Shown piece after piece: positions 54,770-62,195 of a stretch of 64,000 nt of DNA. Under the pieces are notes generated by a model that was not told the DNA's origin, did not search any database, and worked only from the letters and a program-made list of their open reading frames with translations. The stretch covers positions 62,001-126,000 of the forward strand of contig JBKBHA010000009.1 in the NCBI GenBank assembly GCA_046297935.1. The letters run 5' to 3'. A program made the translations under genes and the position numbers. The stretch comes from CAYMZZ01 sp046297935. Its GTDB lineage: Bacteria > Bacteroidota > Bacteroidia > Chitinophagales > Chitinophagaceae. How positions within the stretch are numbered: position 1 is the first letter of the stretch; each line of letters starts with the position of its first letter.

Positions 54770-55018
54770 GTTGTTGACCTGCCTGCCGGCAGGCAGGGTT
54801 GTTTGGTTGTTTAGTTGTTGAATTGTTGAATTGTTGAATTGTTGGGTTGTTGAATTGTTGAGGTGTTGGTATGTTCGGGAGTATATCATCTGCGTTAATC
54901 TGTGTAAAAATCTGCGTAAATCTGAGGGAACAGAACTGTTGCTCCAGTCAGAAATAAACCTACGGATTAGGTTTTCTCTTCCCACAGATTTACACAGATT
55001 TGTACACAGATTTATACA
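54766..55018. repeat. TTGTTGAAT tandem arm, 20-bp palindrome and family A element
   Basis: 54766-54869 holds TTGAGTTGTTGACC, the CCTGCCTGCCGGCAGGCAGG palindrome (54778-54797) and many TTGTTGAAT/TTGTTTAG units. 54887-55018 is a family A palindrome with the core GAGGGAACAGAACTG and the complement TCTCTTCCCACAGATTTACACAG. Its order (TTGAC, 20-bp palindrome, GTTGTT) mirrors the block at 36615-36664 in reverse orientation. Confidence 0.88.
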
Positions 55019-55050
55019 CGCATGAACGCTGAAGTATACACAGTTGTGCC

Positions 55051-55443
55051 ATGGCAATGAAAAAAACTAACAAACCCAAAGAGGAAACCCTTCGTTCGGT
55101 TCTGCCCAGTGGGCAGGAGGAGAACAGTTTCTTTGAGCAGGTATACGATATTGTACGCCAGATTCCGCGAGGGCGGGTTACGAGTTATGGTGCCATTGCT
55201 GCTGCACTCGGATCAAAGTCGTCGGCACGTATGGTGGGTTGGGCCATGAATGCAGTAGGCAAACAAACTCCTGCTGTACCCGCACATCGCGTGGTCAACC
55301 GCGTAGGACTGTTGAGCGGCAAACATCATTTCAATCCACCCGAAGCAATGCAAAAGCGCCTGGAGCGCGAAGGAGTGAAAGTAAAGGACGATCAGGTGGT
55401 GGATTTTAAAAAGAAGTTCTGGGATCCGATGCGTGAGGGGTGA
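55051..55443 (+). CDS. Alkyltransferase-like (ATL) DNA-binding protein
   Basis: 130 aa; the C-terminal DNA-binding domain of O6-alkylguanine transferases. FFEQVYDIVRQIPRGRVTSYGAIAAALGSKSSARMVGWAM has the helix-turn-helix and the conserved Arg finger. The active site reads PAHRVV where repair enzymes have PCHRV, so the acceptor Cys is absent. Such ATL proteins bind alkylated guanine and channel it to nucleotide excision repair. The last codons GAG GGG TGA are part of the GGTGARA repeat. Confidence 0.92.
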   Translation: MAMKKTNKPKEETLRSVLPSGQEENSFFEQVYDIVRQIPRGRVTSYGAIAAALGSKSSARMVGWAMNAVGKQTPAVPAHRVVNRVGLLSGKHHFNPPEAMQKRLEREGVKVKDDQVVDFKKKFWDPMREG

Positions 55444-55767
55444 AAGGTGAGAGGTGAGAGGTGAAAGGTGAAAGGTGAAAGGTGAGAGGTGAGAGGTGAG
55501 AGGTGAGAGGTGAAATGGAGACTTCAAACGGCCATCTGCGTAAATCTGTGCAAAAATCTGCGTCATCTGCGGGAACAGAACTGCTGCACTACTATGAGGC
55601 ACGCGAACAGTAAATGATTTTCAGTCTCCGGGGGATTTAGACAATTTTTGAATTGATGTCACAGATAAATTTCGCCCATTCACCATTCACCTTTCACCAT
55701 TCACCTCTCACCTTTCACCATTCACCTCTCACCTTTCACCTTTCACCTTTCACCTTTCACCTCTCTC
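55433..55767. repeat. Composite element C, copy 2
   Basis: Left arm (GGTGARA)n at 55433-55516. The core 55517-55676 begins GGAGACTTCAAACGGCCATCTGCG and contains GGGAACAGAACTGCTGCA. The right arm (TYTCACC)n lies at 55677-55767. It is colinear with copy 1 at 37801-38096. Both flanking genes end inside its arms: the ATL gene in the left and the DUF5522 gene in the right. Confidence 0.92.
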
Positions 55768-55937
55768 TCCCCCAACAGCCTACTCCTCCTGGGTTCCGGT
55801 ACATTTTCAAAATCGAACGGGCAATGCAAACAGCCATTGCCACAACAATAGCCTCGCGCCAGGTGATATTTTTCCGTTAATACCACCAATCCTTCTTCGT
55901 TCACATAGTAATGAACACCTTCAATCCATTCCAGCAT
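55743..55937 (-). CDS. DUF5522 small protein
   Basis: 64 aa. The core YYVNEEGLVVLTEKYHLARGYCCGNGCLHCPF is the DUF5522 signature with a CCGNGCLHCP cysteine cluster that may bind metal. The C-terminal GEREVKGER is encoded by the repeat arm and is not part of the family, and the stop is also in the repeat. The start at 55937 lies inside the end of trmB, with a 17-bp overlap, so the two are co-translated. Confidence 0.88.
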   Translation of the reverse strand: MLEWIEGVHYYVNEEGLVVLTEKYHLARGYCCGNGCLHCPFDFENVPEPRRSRLLGEREVKGER

Positions 55938-56628
55938 TGGTTAGTACTTGTTTAAGTTCATCGTCTTTTTCACGGTCCGGTAGTTGCGACGGTAGTTGAA
56001 ACCGCAGGTAATGTACCCGGTTGCTTCCCGCAATATCCAGCGACTCGTAATGTGTTTTAATCGCCAGTTCGGCACTTAGCTCTTCACCTGCATACAGATC
56101 GTCAATATCGGCTTCGGTTTTGCAACCATACATCTGCAGCACCAGTTTGGTAAAGCGGTACAGGTCCGGACTGTCGGTCTTTAAGTGTATACAACCCCCC
56201 GGCCGTAGAATTTGTTGATATAGGCGCAGGAATTTTGGGTGGGTGAGCCTCTTTCTGATCTTGCTCAACCTCAGCTGCGGATCTGGAAAAGTGATCCAGA
56301 TTTCAGCTACCTCACCCGGAGCGAAGTAGTTGGTTATCTGGTCAATCTGTGTACGCAGGAAGCCGGCATTCTTCAGGCCCTGCTGCAGGCATTTGCGGGC
56401 ACCCACCCATATTCGGTTGCCTTTTTGATCAATGCCCAGAAAATTGCGGTCGGCATAAAGCTGCGCCAGGCCAACTGTGTATTCACCCTTGCCACAGGCA
56501 AGCTCCAGGGTAATGGGATTTTCGTTGCCAAAAAACTCCGCCCATTTGCCGGCCATTCCTTCAGGGTATTGAAATACGTTCGGGAAGGTTGTAAGCTCCG
56601 CAAAACGAACCAGTTTTTTTTGTCCCAT
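55921..56628 (-). CDS. trmB: tRNA (guanine-N7-)-methyltransferase
   Basis: 235 aa from the ATG at 56628 (MGQKKLVRFAEL). An upstream ATG at 56685 adds an unrelated stretch. SAM-binding LELACGKGEYTVGLA, the substrate motif IWITFPDPQLRLSKIRKRLTHPKFL and the late LKTDSPDLYRF are those of Bacteroidota TrmB. It methylates G46 in the variable loop of tRNAs. It overlaps the DUF5522 gene. Confidence 0.94.
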   Translation of the reverse strand: MGQKKLVRFAELTTFPNVFQYPEGMAGKWAEFFGNENPITLELACGKGEYTVGLAQLYADRNFLGIDQKGNRIWVGARKCLQQGLKNAGFLRTQIDQITNYFAPGEVAEIWITFPDPQLRLSKIRKRLTHPKFLRLYQQILRPGGCIHLKTDSPDLYRFTKLVLQMYGCKTEADIDDLYAGEELSAELAIKTHYESLDIAGSNRVHYLRFQLPSQLPDREKDDELKQVLTNAGMD

Positions 56629-56673
56629 TTTTGAAAAATAAAGAATGCAAAAGTAAAAAGAAGAGTCCCAGCT

Positions 56674-56890
56674 CAATCTGTGCAAATCTGTGGGAACAGG
56701 ACTTTTGCTCTATCGGCCTGCTGGCTAAAAGCGCGAGCTTTTCTGTTCCCGCAGATTTGCACAGATTTTTACGCAGATGACGCAGATTACAACAACAAAA
56801 CAACTCACGATAGAACAACTAAACAGCAAAACAACAAAACAACTCAACAATTCAACAATTCAACAATTCAACAATTCAACAATTCAACAT
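56674..56890. repeat. Family A palindrome with CAACAATT tandem tail
   Basis: 56674-56788: arms AATCTGTGCAAATCTGTGGG and the matching CCCGCAGATTTGCACAG, core GGGAACAG. 56789-56890: ACAACAAAACAACTC then five CAACAATT-type units, the complement of the TTGTTGAAT family. The block ends immediately before the DUF3078 stop. Confidence 0.88.
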
Positions 56891-56891
56891 C

Positions 56892-57824
56892 TTAAAACTT
56901 GACCAACAGCCCCAGCCCCACCAACGATTTCAACTGCAGCCCTGCGCCTTCACCCGTTTTACCAAACAGGCGTACATCATCGTCATAAATCATATCCACG
57001 CTCCATGTCATCGACAACACTTTACTTATTTTTACATTCAGCACATTGGTCATGTACAGGTCAATGTTTTGTGGGTTGTTCTTGTAGTTTGAAAAAAGGT
57101 CCAACCGGCCTTTGTAGGTAACTATTTTATTGAACTCTTTGAAATAGTTGATTGATGCAAAGGCTCCAATTTCGTTGGCGCTATGTTTACCAGGCTCCAC
57201 ACCGTAAAGCCCCTGGGCCGAAAGGGAATCATCCTTTACGATCGTCCAACGCACCGTTGCCGGAGATATAAAAATCGACAGATCGCTATTGGGCTTGTAG
57301 TCGATACCAGGGCTAAATAGTACATAGGCCGGCGATAGAAAAGCAGAAGAGAATGTCTTTACATTTTCCGGATAGGTATAGCCTTTGAACAATTGCGAGC
57401 GGAAGTTGAACAGGCCCGCCACGTTTACTTTTGGTCCAATGGCGTAGCCGTATTTGGAGAGGATATCGATACGGTCATCGTTTTTGCGGCTGCCCAGGCT
57501 GCTGGTGCGTACATAGCCCAGGTTGAAGTCGAGCGTATTGTCCCAGCTATGTTTATCTTTTTTGTAGAACGCGAACAGGCTCAGCACGGAATTTACAGAA
57601 AGAGAAAAATCGTCGCCACCCGCAGCCCAGTTGCTTAGCGAACCTTGCGAAACGTTGATGCCGTAAAGGCCGCCCTTTCGCCACACTTTGCTGGTAGTGT
57701 CGTTTGGATCTTTTTTGACGCTCCGGTTTGCATCGTCACGCAGTTTTTTCACCGTCTCGTCCTGAGCAAAACCTGTCAGTGTCAGTCCCAACAGCATACA
57801 AAGAGTCAGCCCCTGTTTTTTCAT
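56892..57824 (-). CDS. DUF3078 outer-membrane-type protein
   Basis: 310 aa with a Sec signal (LTLCMLLGLTLTGFAQ). WRKGGLYGINVSQGSLSNWAAGGDDFSLSVNSVLSLFAFYKKDKHSWDN is the DUF3078 pattern. The remainder is a probable barrel of alternating strands ending LVGLGLLVKF, with a terminal Phe. The function is unknown. A -7-like box precedes it, and the terminator of the tRNA-like gene lies upstream. Confidence 0.9.
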   Translation of the reverse strand: MKKQGLTLCMLLGLTLTGFAQDETVKKLRDDANRSVKKDPNDTTSKVWRKGGLYGINVSQGSLSNWAAGGDDFSLSVNSVLSLFAFYKKDKHSWDNTLDFNLGYVRTSSLGSRKNDDRIDILSKYGYAIGPKVNVAGLFNFRSQLFKGYTYPENVKTFSSAFLSPAYVLFSPGIDYKPNSDLSIFISPATVRWTIVKDDSLSAQGLYGVEPGKHSANEIGAFASINYFKEFNKIVTYKGRLDLFSNYKNNPQNIDLYMTNVLNVKISKVLSMTWSVDMIYDDDVRLFGKTGEGAGLQLKSLVGLGLLVKF

Positions 57825-57840
57825 ACAGTATGATTTTGCG

Positions 57841-57848
57841 CAAATTTA
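57841..57848 (-). promoter_or_regulatory. Candidate -7 element for the DUF3078 gene
   Basis: TAAATTTG on the minus strand, 16 bp before the start codon, matches TAnnTTTG. No TTG is found at the standard distance, so the leader would be very short and the call is tentative. Confidence 0.4.
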
Positions 57849-57920
57849 CAGAACTGCGCACGTAAAGAAGGGCTGAAGCAAGTTGAATAATAATGGAAAT
57901 TAAACTGATGGAGCAGGCAC

Positions 57921-57962
57921 AAAAAAAAGCCTTTGCAAGGCATGGAAATACAGAGCAAAGGC
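57921..57962 (-). terminator. Intrinsic terminator of the tRNA-like gene
   Basis: On the minus strand GCCTTTGC (57962-57955) pairs with GCAAAGGC (57936-57929), 8 bp perfect. It is followed directly by eight T (57928-57921). It begins 25 nt after the 3' end of the tRNA-like RNA and before the DUF3078 promoter, so it marks the end of a separate short transcript. Confidence 0.8.
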
Positions 57963-57987
57963 AAACAATCACATGAGAAAAAGCAGC

Positions 57988-58160
57988 TGTAGGGGGAGGA
58001 GTCGAACCTCCACGAGGCAGTTAGCCATAATGCAAATTCCAGTGGTCAACCCTGGTCGGTTCCCAACGAAAGCTGGGCACCGGCTCTACATTACGTTTAT
58101 CCTGTTGTCCTCACCCTCGAGACGAGAGGGCATGTCTGCCAAAAATTTCATCACCCCACA
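57988..58160 (-). ncRNA. tRNA-Leu-like RNA with a 99-nt structured variable arm
   Basis: All parts are on the minus strand. The acceptor TGTGGGG (58160-58154) pairs 7 bp with CCCTACA (57994-57988), one G-U. A D arm ATG/CAT with a GG-containing loop follows, much like tRNA-Leu. The anticodon-type arm CCCTC-TCGTCTC-GAGGG (58130-58114) has C at position 33 and U at 37, so it is not a decoding loop. The variable arm starts GAGG (58112) and closes CCTC (58014). It contains the helix GTAATGT/GCATTAT and two hairpins (58082-58057 and 58055-58039). The T arm GGAGG-TTCGACT-CCTCC (58011-57995) is perfect. CCA is not encoded and the discriminator is G. A terminator follows. It is not a tmRNA: there is no tag frame. 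I infer a non-decoding tRNA mimic. Confidence 0.72.
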
Positions 58161-58223
58161 GTATAGATTCGCACAGCTTTCGAGTTTTGATTTTCAGCCG
58201 TGCTTCAAAGAACGTTGACAAGA

Positions 58224-58302
58224 CAAATATCGATCAAAACGGCATTTCGTTCCAAATTTTTCAACAAATATTTTGAAAGTATAGAAATTATTCAAATATT
58301 TG
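58224..58302. promoter_or_regulatory. Three CAAATAT boxes in the divergent region, candidate Lrp operator
   Basis: CAAATAT occurs at 58224-58230, 58265-58271 (in CAAATATTTTG) and 58293-58299 (in the perfect palindrome CAAATATTTG, 58293-58302). The region between the tRNA-like RNA and the Lrp gene is AT-rich. Autoregulation by the adjacent Lrp-type protein is a reasonable guess. I found no exact TAnnTTTG promoter for either side. Confidence 0.4.
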
Positions 58303-58330
58303 CCATTATGAATGAAAAAATCTAAAAACC

Positions 58331-58807
58331 ATGGATAAATCGGGCGGTAAATTGAATCTCGACAAACTCGATCTCGAGATCATGCATCACATGATGGAAA
58401 ACGCGGAAATATCTTACGCCGATCTGGGTAAGAAACTCTTTGTATCAGGCGGAACCATACATGTGCGGATTAAGAAATTACAGGAGGCAGGCGTGGTGAA
58501 AGGTACTAAACTTAGTGTAGACATCAAGCAACTGGGTTATGATGTTATTGCTTTCATTGGAATTTACCTGAAAGAAAGTTCACTTTACGACACCGTGGCA
58601 CGTGAGCTGCAAAAGATACCTGAAGTAGTACGCGTAAACTATACCACGGGCAACTATAGCATGTTTGTAGAAGTGGTATGTAAGGATATTTCGCAGCTTC
58701 GCTATGTACTGCACGATCAATTGCAAAAAATACGAGGCATCGAACGCACCGAAACCCTTATTTCGCTCGAGGAAAGTTTGAATCGGAATGTGCGTGTATT
58801 ACCCTGA
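58331..58807 (+). CDS. Lrp/AsnC family transcriptional regulator
   Basis: 158 aa. The N-terminal helix-turn-helix is LDLEIMHHMMENAEISYADLGKKLFVSGGTIHVRIKKLQEAGVV. The C-terminal RAM domain includes GYDVIAFIGIYL, VVRVNYTTGNYSMFVEVVCKD and ERTETLISLEESL. Members bind amino acids and form multimers. It is divergent from the tRNA-like RNA and 24 bp upstream of an ABC permease gene, so both are candidate targets. Confidence 0.94.
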   Translation: MDKSGGKLNLDKLDLEIMHHMMENAEISYADLGKKLFVSGGTIHVRIKKLQEAGVVKGTKLSVDIKQLGYDVIAFIGIYLKESSLYDTVARELQKIPEVVRVNYTTGNYSMFVEVVCKDISQLRYVLHDQLQKIRGIERTETLISLEESLNRNVRVLP

Positions 58808-58831
58808 TCAATTCTTTGTTATCTTGCTGCC

Positions 58832-59914
58832 GTGAGCAACCCATCTGTCAGTTTTCAACAAGCGGCCTGGAAACGGTTACGCAAAAACCGCCTGGCCATG
58901 GCGGGACTGATACTGATTCTGATATCGATGTTGCTGGCAGCAACATCATATTTGTTTGCACCCGACGGATCGCCTTTTGCCAACCGCCAGATCGTTGAAA
59001 TCGGCGGCAGCAAACCGGGCAGCCATTACCAGTTTCTGCTCGTTAAAAAGGAAAGGCAGCCTGAGCAGGCCGGCTTCTTTAAACGATTGTTGAGCGGGCA
59101 GGAAGATGCTTACTACTACATCCCCATCGTTAGCCATACCAGTATCGGCGATTCCATAAAAGTGGAAAAGCTGATCGATCGCAACCTGGTCGATACTCAA
59201 TCCTATGCATTATCTCAACTGGCACCAGAACCGGTGGTAGGGCAGACTTTCTGGCTGGGCACCGATAAGTTTGGTCGCGATATTGCCAGCCGCATCATGC
59301 TGGGCACGCGTGTGAGTTTAAGTGTTGGATTGATTACCGTGTTGATTTCATTGACCATTGGCCTCGTTCTCGGTTCGCTGGCGGGTTACTATCGCGGCCG
59401 CACCGACGATATTATCATGTGGTTTATCAATATCATTTGGAGTATACCTACACTGCTCCTGGTATTTGCTATCACGCTGGCGCTTGGCCGGGGTTTCTGG
59501 CAGGTATTTATTGCAGTAGGCTTTACCATGTGGGTGAGTGTGGCCCGACTGGTACGTGGGCAGGTGCTGGCGCTGCGCGAGCTTGAATATATTGAAGCGG
59601 CCCGTGCGCTGGGTTATAATCGTTTTCGGATAATTGTAAAACATATCTGGCCCAATATCATGGGGCCTGTCATTGTAATAGCCGCTTCCAACTTTGCATC
59701 GGCTATTGTAATTGAAGCCGGGCTCAGCTTTTTGGGTATTGGTGTACAGCCGCCACAGCCAAGCTGGGGACTGATGATGAAGGAGAATTACAATTTCATC
59801 ATTACGCAAAACCCGGCGCTGGCACTGGCACCAGGCGTGGCCATTATGTTGCTGGTGCTAGCATTCAATTTGCTGGGAAATGGTCTGCGCGATGCGCTCA
59901 ATGTGCGCAATTAA
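58832..59914 (+). CDS. ABC transporter permease of the DppC/OppC type
   Basis: 360 aa from a GTG at 58832. The N-terminal OppC-type helix (MAGLILILISMLLAATSYLFAP) is followed by a long periplasmic stretch of about 80 residues. The binding-protein-dependent permease domain starts LGTDKFGRDIASRIMLGTRVSLSVGL. The EAA loop reads EYIEAARALGYNRFRIIVKHIWPNIMGP. It would import or export peptides with partner permease and ATPases, none of which is nearby. 24 bp after the Lrp gene. Confidence 0.92.
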   Translation: MSNPSVSFQQAAWKRLRKNRLAMAGLILILISMLLAATSYLFAPDGSPFANRQIVEIGGSKPGSHYQFLLVKKERQPEQAGFFKRLLSGQEDAYYYIPIVSHTSIGDSIKVEKLIDRNLVDTQSYALSQLAPEPVVGQTFWLGTDKFGRDIASRIMLGTRVSLSVGLITVLISLTIGLVLGSLAGYYRGRTDDIIMWFINIIWSIPTLLLVFAITLALGRGFWQVFIAVGFTMWVSVARLVRGQVLALRELEYIEAARALGYNRFRIIVKHIWPNIMGPVIVIAASNFASAIVIEAGLSFLGIGVQPPQPSWGLMMKENYNFIITQNPALALAPGVAIMLLVLAFNLLGNGLRDALNVRN

Positions 59915-59917
59915 TCC

Positions 59918-60337
59918 TTATTTACTGGAGAATCGGTAGCTGCCGCTCCAGGTATTGGTTGCCTTGGTTAGCGAAGTCACTTTTATTTCTACCAGGCAAA
60001 GGGTATTGGCAGGCACGCTGGTCAGGTTAATGGTATTGCTGGCAGCACTGCTGGTAGGTGTGCTGCTGAAAAATGCGGGGCTGCCTGAGCCATCGTCTTT
60101 TCTTGCCCTCACTTCAATGCGTACTCCGTTTGGCGGCATCACCGAGCTGATGTTGACCGTAACCGAATAGGGTCCCAATGCAGGTGGTAACACGGCGCCA
60201 TTGGCGGGGTTGGTGCTCACTACCAGGTTAGCCTCTTCCGGATCGGGATCAGGGTCGTTGCCACCACCTTTACTGCAGGCGGCCAAACCCATTAAAACCA
60301 TCAGGGCCAGGGAAAAACGAAGGCAGGCGAATCGCAT
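59918..60337 (-). CDS. Lipoprotein with a single beta-sandwich (Big_5-like) domain
   Basis: 139 aa from the ATG at 60337, giving a lipoprotein signal ending in LMGLAAC. After an Asp/Pro/Glu linker (NDPDPDPEEAN) comes VVSTNPANGAVLPPALGPYSVTVNIS, an Ig-like module opening. The end is KATNTWSGSYRFSSK. It is a surface lipoprotein of unknown role. It converges with the permease gene, 3 bp apart. Confidence 0.75.
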   Translation of the reverse strand: MRFACLRFSLALMVLMGLAACSKGGGNDPDPDPEEANLVVSTNPANGAVLPPALGPYSVTVNISSVMPPNGVRIEVRARKDDGSGSPAFFSSTPTSSAASNTINLTSVPANTLCLVEIKVTSLTKATNTWSGSYRFSSK

Positions 60338-60453
60338 AGCAATGTGTTTAGAGTACACAATATAAGGAAATTTCGGGATTTGCCGGGTTCTCAACTGCGT
60401 CTTTTATTTGCTTCATTTCTGTTCTCTTGTATATGGTCCACAAACAGTACGGG

Positions 60454-60600
60454 CTTTTCTGTTCCCACAGATTTGCACAGATTAATTCACAGATTTACAC
60501 AGAAATTAGACATCTGGATTGTACAGTCGGGTGTCTAATCTCAAGGAAAAAAATCCGCGAAATCTGCGCTCAAATCCGCGTTATCTGCGGGAACAGAACT
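60454..60600. repeat. Family A element, arms in reversed order
   Basis: 60455-60483 is TTTTCTGTTCCCACAGATTT-type sequence. 60561-60598 ends CTGCGGGAACAGAA, its complement, giving a long imperfect hairpin with the GGGAACAGAA cores on the outside. It lies in the 700-bp gene-free gap 60338-61037, which is almost entirely repeats. Confidence 0.85.
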
Positions 60601-60720
60601 TTCGTTGTCCAGGGATTGCTGTGCATCCCCATCCTGTTGTATGCAGTCTACTTGTGCAGTACCCGTTTAACCGCGGAGTTCGCTGAGATTTTACGCAGAG
60701 TTCGGGAGATCGGTTTAGAG
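60601..60720. repeat. 115-bp dispersed duplicate ending in a half family B element
   Basis: From CCAGGGATTGCTGTGCATCC to CGGTTTAGAG it matches 63222-63341 with few differences. Both contain TTGTATGCAGTCTAC, CCCGTTTAACCGCGGAG and TTTTACGCAGAGTTCGGGAGA. Only the left half of family B is present, so no large hairpin forms. Confidence 0.85.
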
Positions 60721-60728
60721 CACGTGTT

Positions 60729-60910
60729 TCAGTTCCCGCAGATATTGAAGACACTTCGTGCACATAACAGAATAATCCGCGTCATCTGCGCCCAGATCGG
60801 CGCTATCTGCGGGAACAGAACTGCTGCACTAAAGACATCTGTGCAAATCCGTGCACAAATCAGTGCAAATCTGTGGGAACAGAACTGCTGCACCAAAGAC
60901 ATTTGTGTAA
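60729..60910. repeat. Family A repeat cluster
   Basis: Two GGGAACAGAACTGCTGCA cores (about 60811 and 60877) and one complementary AGTTCCCGCAGAT at 60731 are set among CATCTGCG and CAAATCTGTG units. A similar order occurs at 62271-62466. Confidence 0.83.
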
Positions 60911-61037
60911 GGACAACAAGAAGACGAAAATTCCGGGAATGTGTAATTTAGCTGGCCACACTTTTTGGTAATGTATACTGCATTGTGCAACGGTTAGACA
61001 TTCCGTTCATCAAGAAAAAATCTCACTGCTGAAACAC

Positions 61038-61601
61038 ATGAAAGATTTAGCCATATTTATCAAAGAGCGGGTCCATATTCCCGAACATCACCTGCAAACA
61101 ATCCTGTCAAGCTTTCAGGAGAAAGAAATTGCCAGAGACAAATACCTCGTTAAGAAAGGACAGTTTGTTAACTCGTACTACTTCATTCAATCAGGCGCAC
61201 TTCGACTTTATCTCGACAAAGGCGACAAGCAGTTCACCGTCTGGCTCGCATTTGAGAATGATTTCTTCACCGAACTGAACAGTGTAAGTTCAGGCACCCC
61301 CACCAATTTCAATATCCAGGCAATTGGAGATACCAGCCTGCTGACCATCGAAAAGGGAAGAATGGACGAACTCTACAAACAGATACCTGCCTGGCAACAA
61401 TTTGGCCGAATCATCTGGGAGGAAGCATTTCTGAAGGTAGTTAATGGAATATTAAGCCATCAGACGATGACGGCTGAAGAACGTTATCGACAAATGATGA
61501 ATCAATCGGACCTGCTTCAAAAAGTTCCATTGAAACAGCTCGCCTCCTATCTTGGAATTACTCAAACATCGTTGAGCAGATTGCGAAAAAGCATCAGGTA
61601 A
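61038..61601 (+). CDS. Crp/Fnr family transcriptional regulator
   Basis: 187 aa. The cyclic-nucleotide-type domain spans 1-115 (DKYLVKKGQFVNSYYFIQSGALRLYLDKGDKQFTVWL), without the full cAMP-binding RxS signature. A C-terminal helix-turn-helix follows (VPLKQLASYLGITQTSLSRLRKSI). This is the short Bacteroidota Crp-like type. It is 70 bp upstream of a TspO/MBR gene, a likely target. Confidence 0.92.
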   Translation: MKDLAIFIKERVHIPEHHLQTILSSFQEKEIARDKYLVKKGQFVNSYYFIQSGALRLYLDKGDKQFTVWLAFENDFFTELNSVSSGTPTNFNIQAIGDTSLLTIEKGRMDELYKQIPAWQQFGRIIWEEAFLKVVNGILSHQTMTAEERYRQMMNQSDLLQKVPLKQLASYLGITQTSLSRLRKSIR

Positions 61602-61671
61602 CTCATTACTTGTCATTTGGCAATTTTTCCACCGCTGTCCCTGTCGAAATTTGCATCATCAACTCAATACG

Positions 61672-62163
61672 ATGCAAACAACGACAACCCCCAAACTAAA
61701 AATTCTTACAGGCTTTTCGCTGGCAACTCTTTTGATTGGCATTTCGACGGCATATCTCAGCTTTGCCTTATTTCCATACGATAGCTCGCATCGGCTGCCG
61801 GATATTTATCCTCCGCAATGGGTGTTTTGGGCGGTTTGGATGGTATTATATCCTGCAATGGGATGGGCAGCCGGGCATGTTTGGTTAAAAAGGCATGAAT
61901 ATGATGTGCGTGGAGCGATGACTTTTTACGTTTCAATGCTTTTGGGTAACCTAATGTTTCTACCTATTGCCAATTTATCCAAGGGTAATCCGGCCATCAT
62001 GACGTTCATGGACATCAACGGCGTATTGACCTCAGTTCTACTAGGTTGGTTATTTGGCCGGTATTCAAAAACAGCTTTTCTATTCACGCTTCCGCTAATT
62101 ATTTGGATGCCGATTACCACTTGCCTCAAAATTGTGCTTTGGATCTATAATCCTATAGGTTAA
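61672..62163 (+). CDS. TspO/MBR family membrane protein
   Basis: 163 aa from the ATG at 61672 (MQTTTTPKLK). Five helices are predicted. LPDIYPPQWVFWAVWMVLYPAMGWAAGHVW follows the TspO pattern (PP..vF..vW..lY..mG.A), and the fourth and fifth helices follow a polar loop. In other bacteria TspO binds porphyrins and affects stress responses. The identification is by pattern only and the sequence is divergent. It is downstream of a Crp/Fnr gene in the same direction. Confidence 0.75.
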   Translation: MQTTTTPKLKILTGFSLATLLIGISTAYLSFALFPYDSSHRLPDIYPPQWVFWAVWMVLYPAMGWAAGHVWLKRHEYDVRGAMTFYVSMLLGNLMFLPIANLSKGNPAIMTFMDINGVLTSVLLGWLFGRYSKTAFLFTLPLIIWMPITTCLKIVLWIYNPIG

Positions 62164-62195
62164 CATTTAGCTCAAGACGGGTATAGAGACTCTAT

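Noticed and set aside
57988..58160. tmRNA (ssrA)
   Set aside because: There is no GGGGCUG-type 5' end and no tag-peptide reading frame, and the length (173 nt) is half that of a tmRNA.
57988..58160. tRNA interrupted by a group I intron
   Set aside because: The anticodon stem pairs directly across a 7-nt loop, so the extra sequence is in the variable arm. It is too short, and the conserved P7 core sequences of group I introns are absent.
60427..60951. Open frame of 174 codons
   Set aside because: It is composed of family A and B repeat units read through in one frame. Similar frames occur in other repeat blocks (36438-36704, 54831-55025, 63344-63541).
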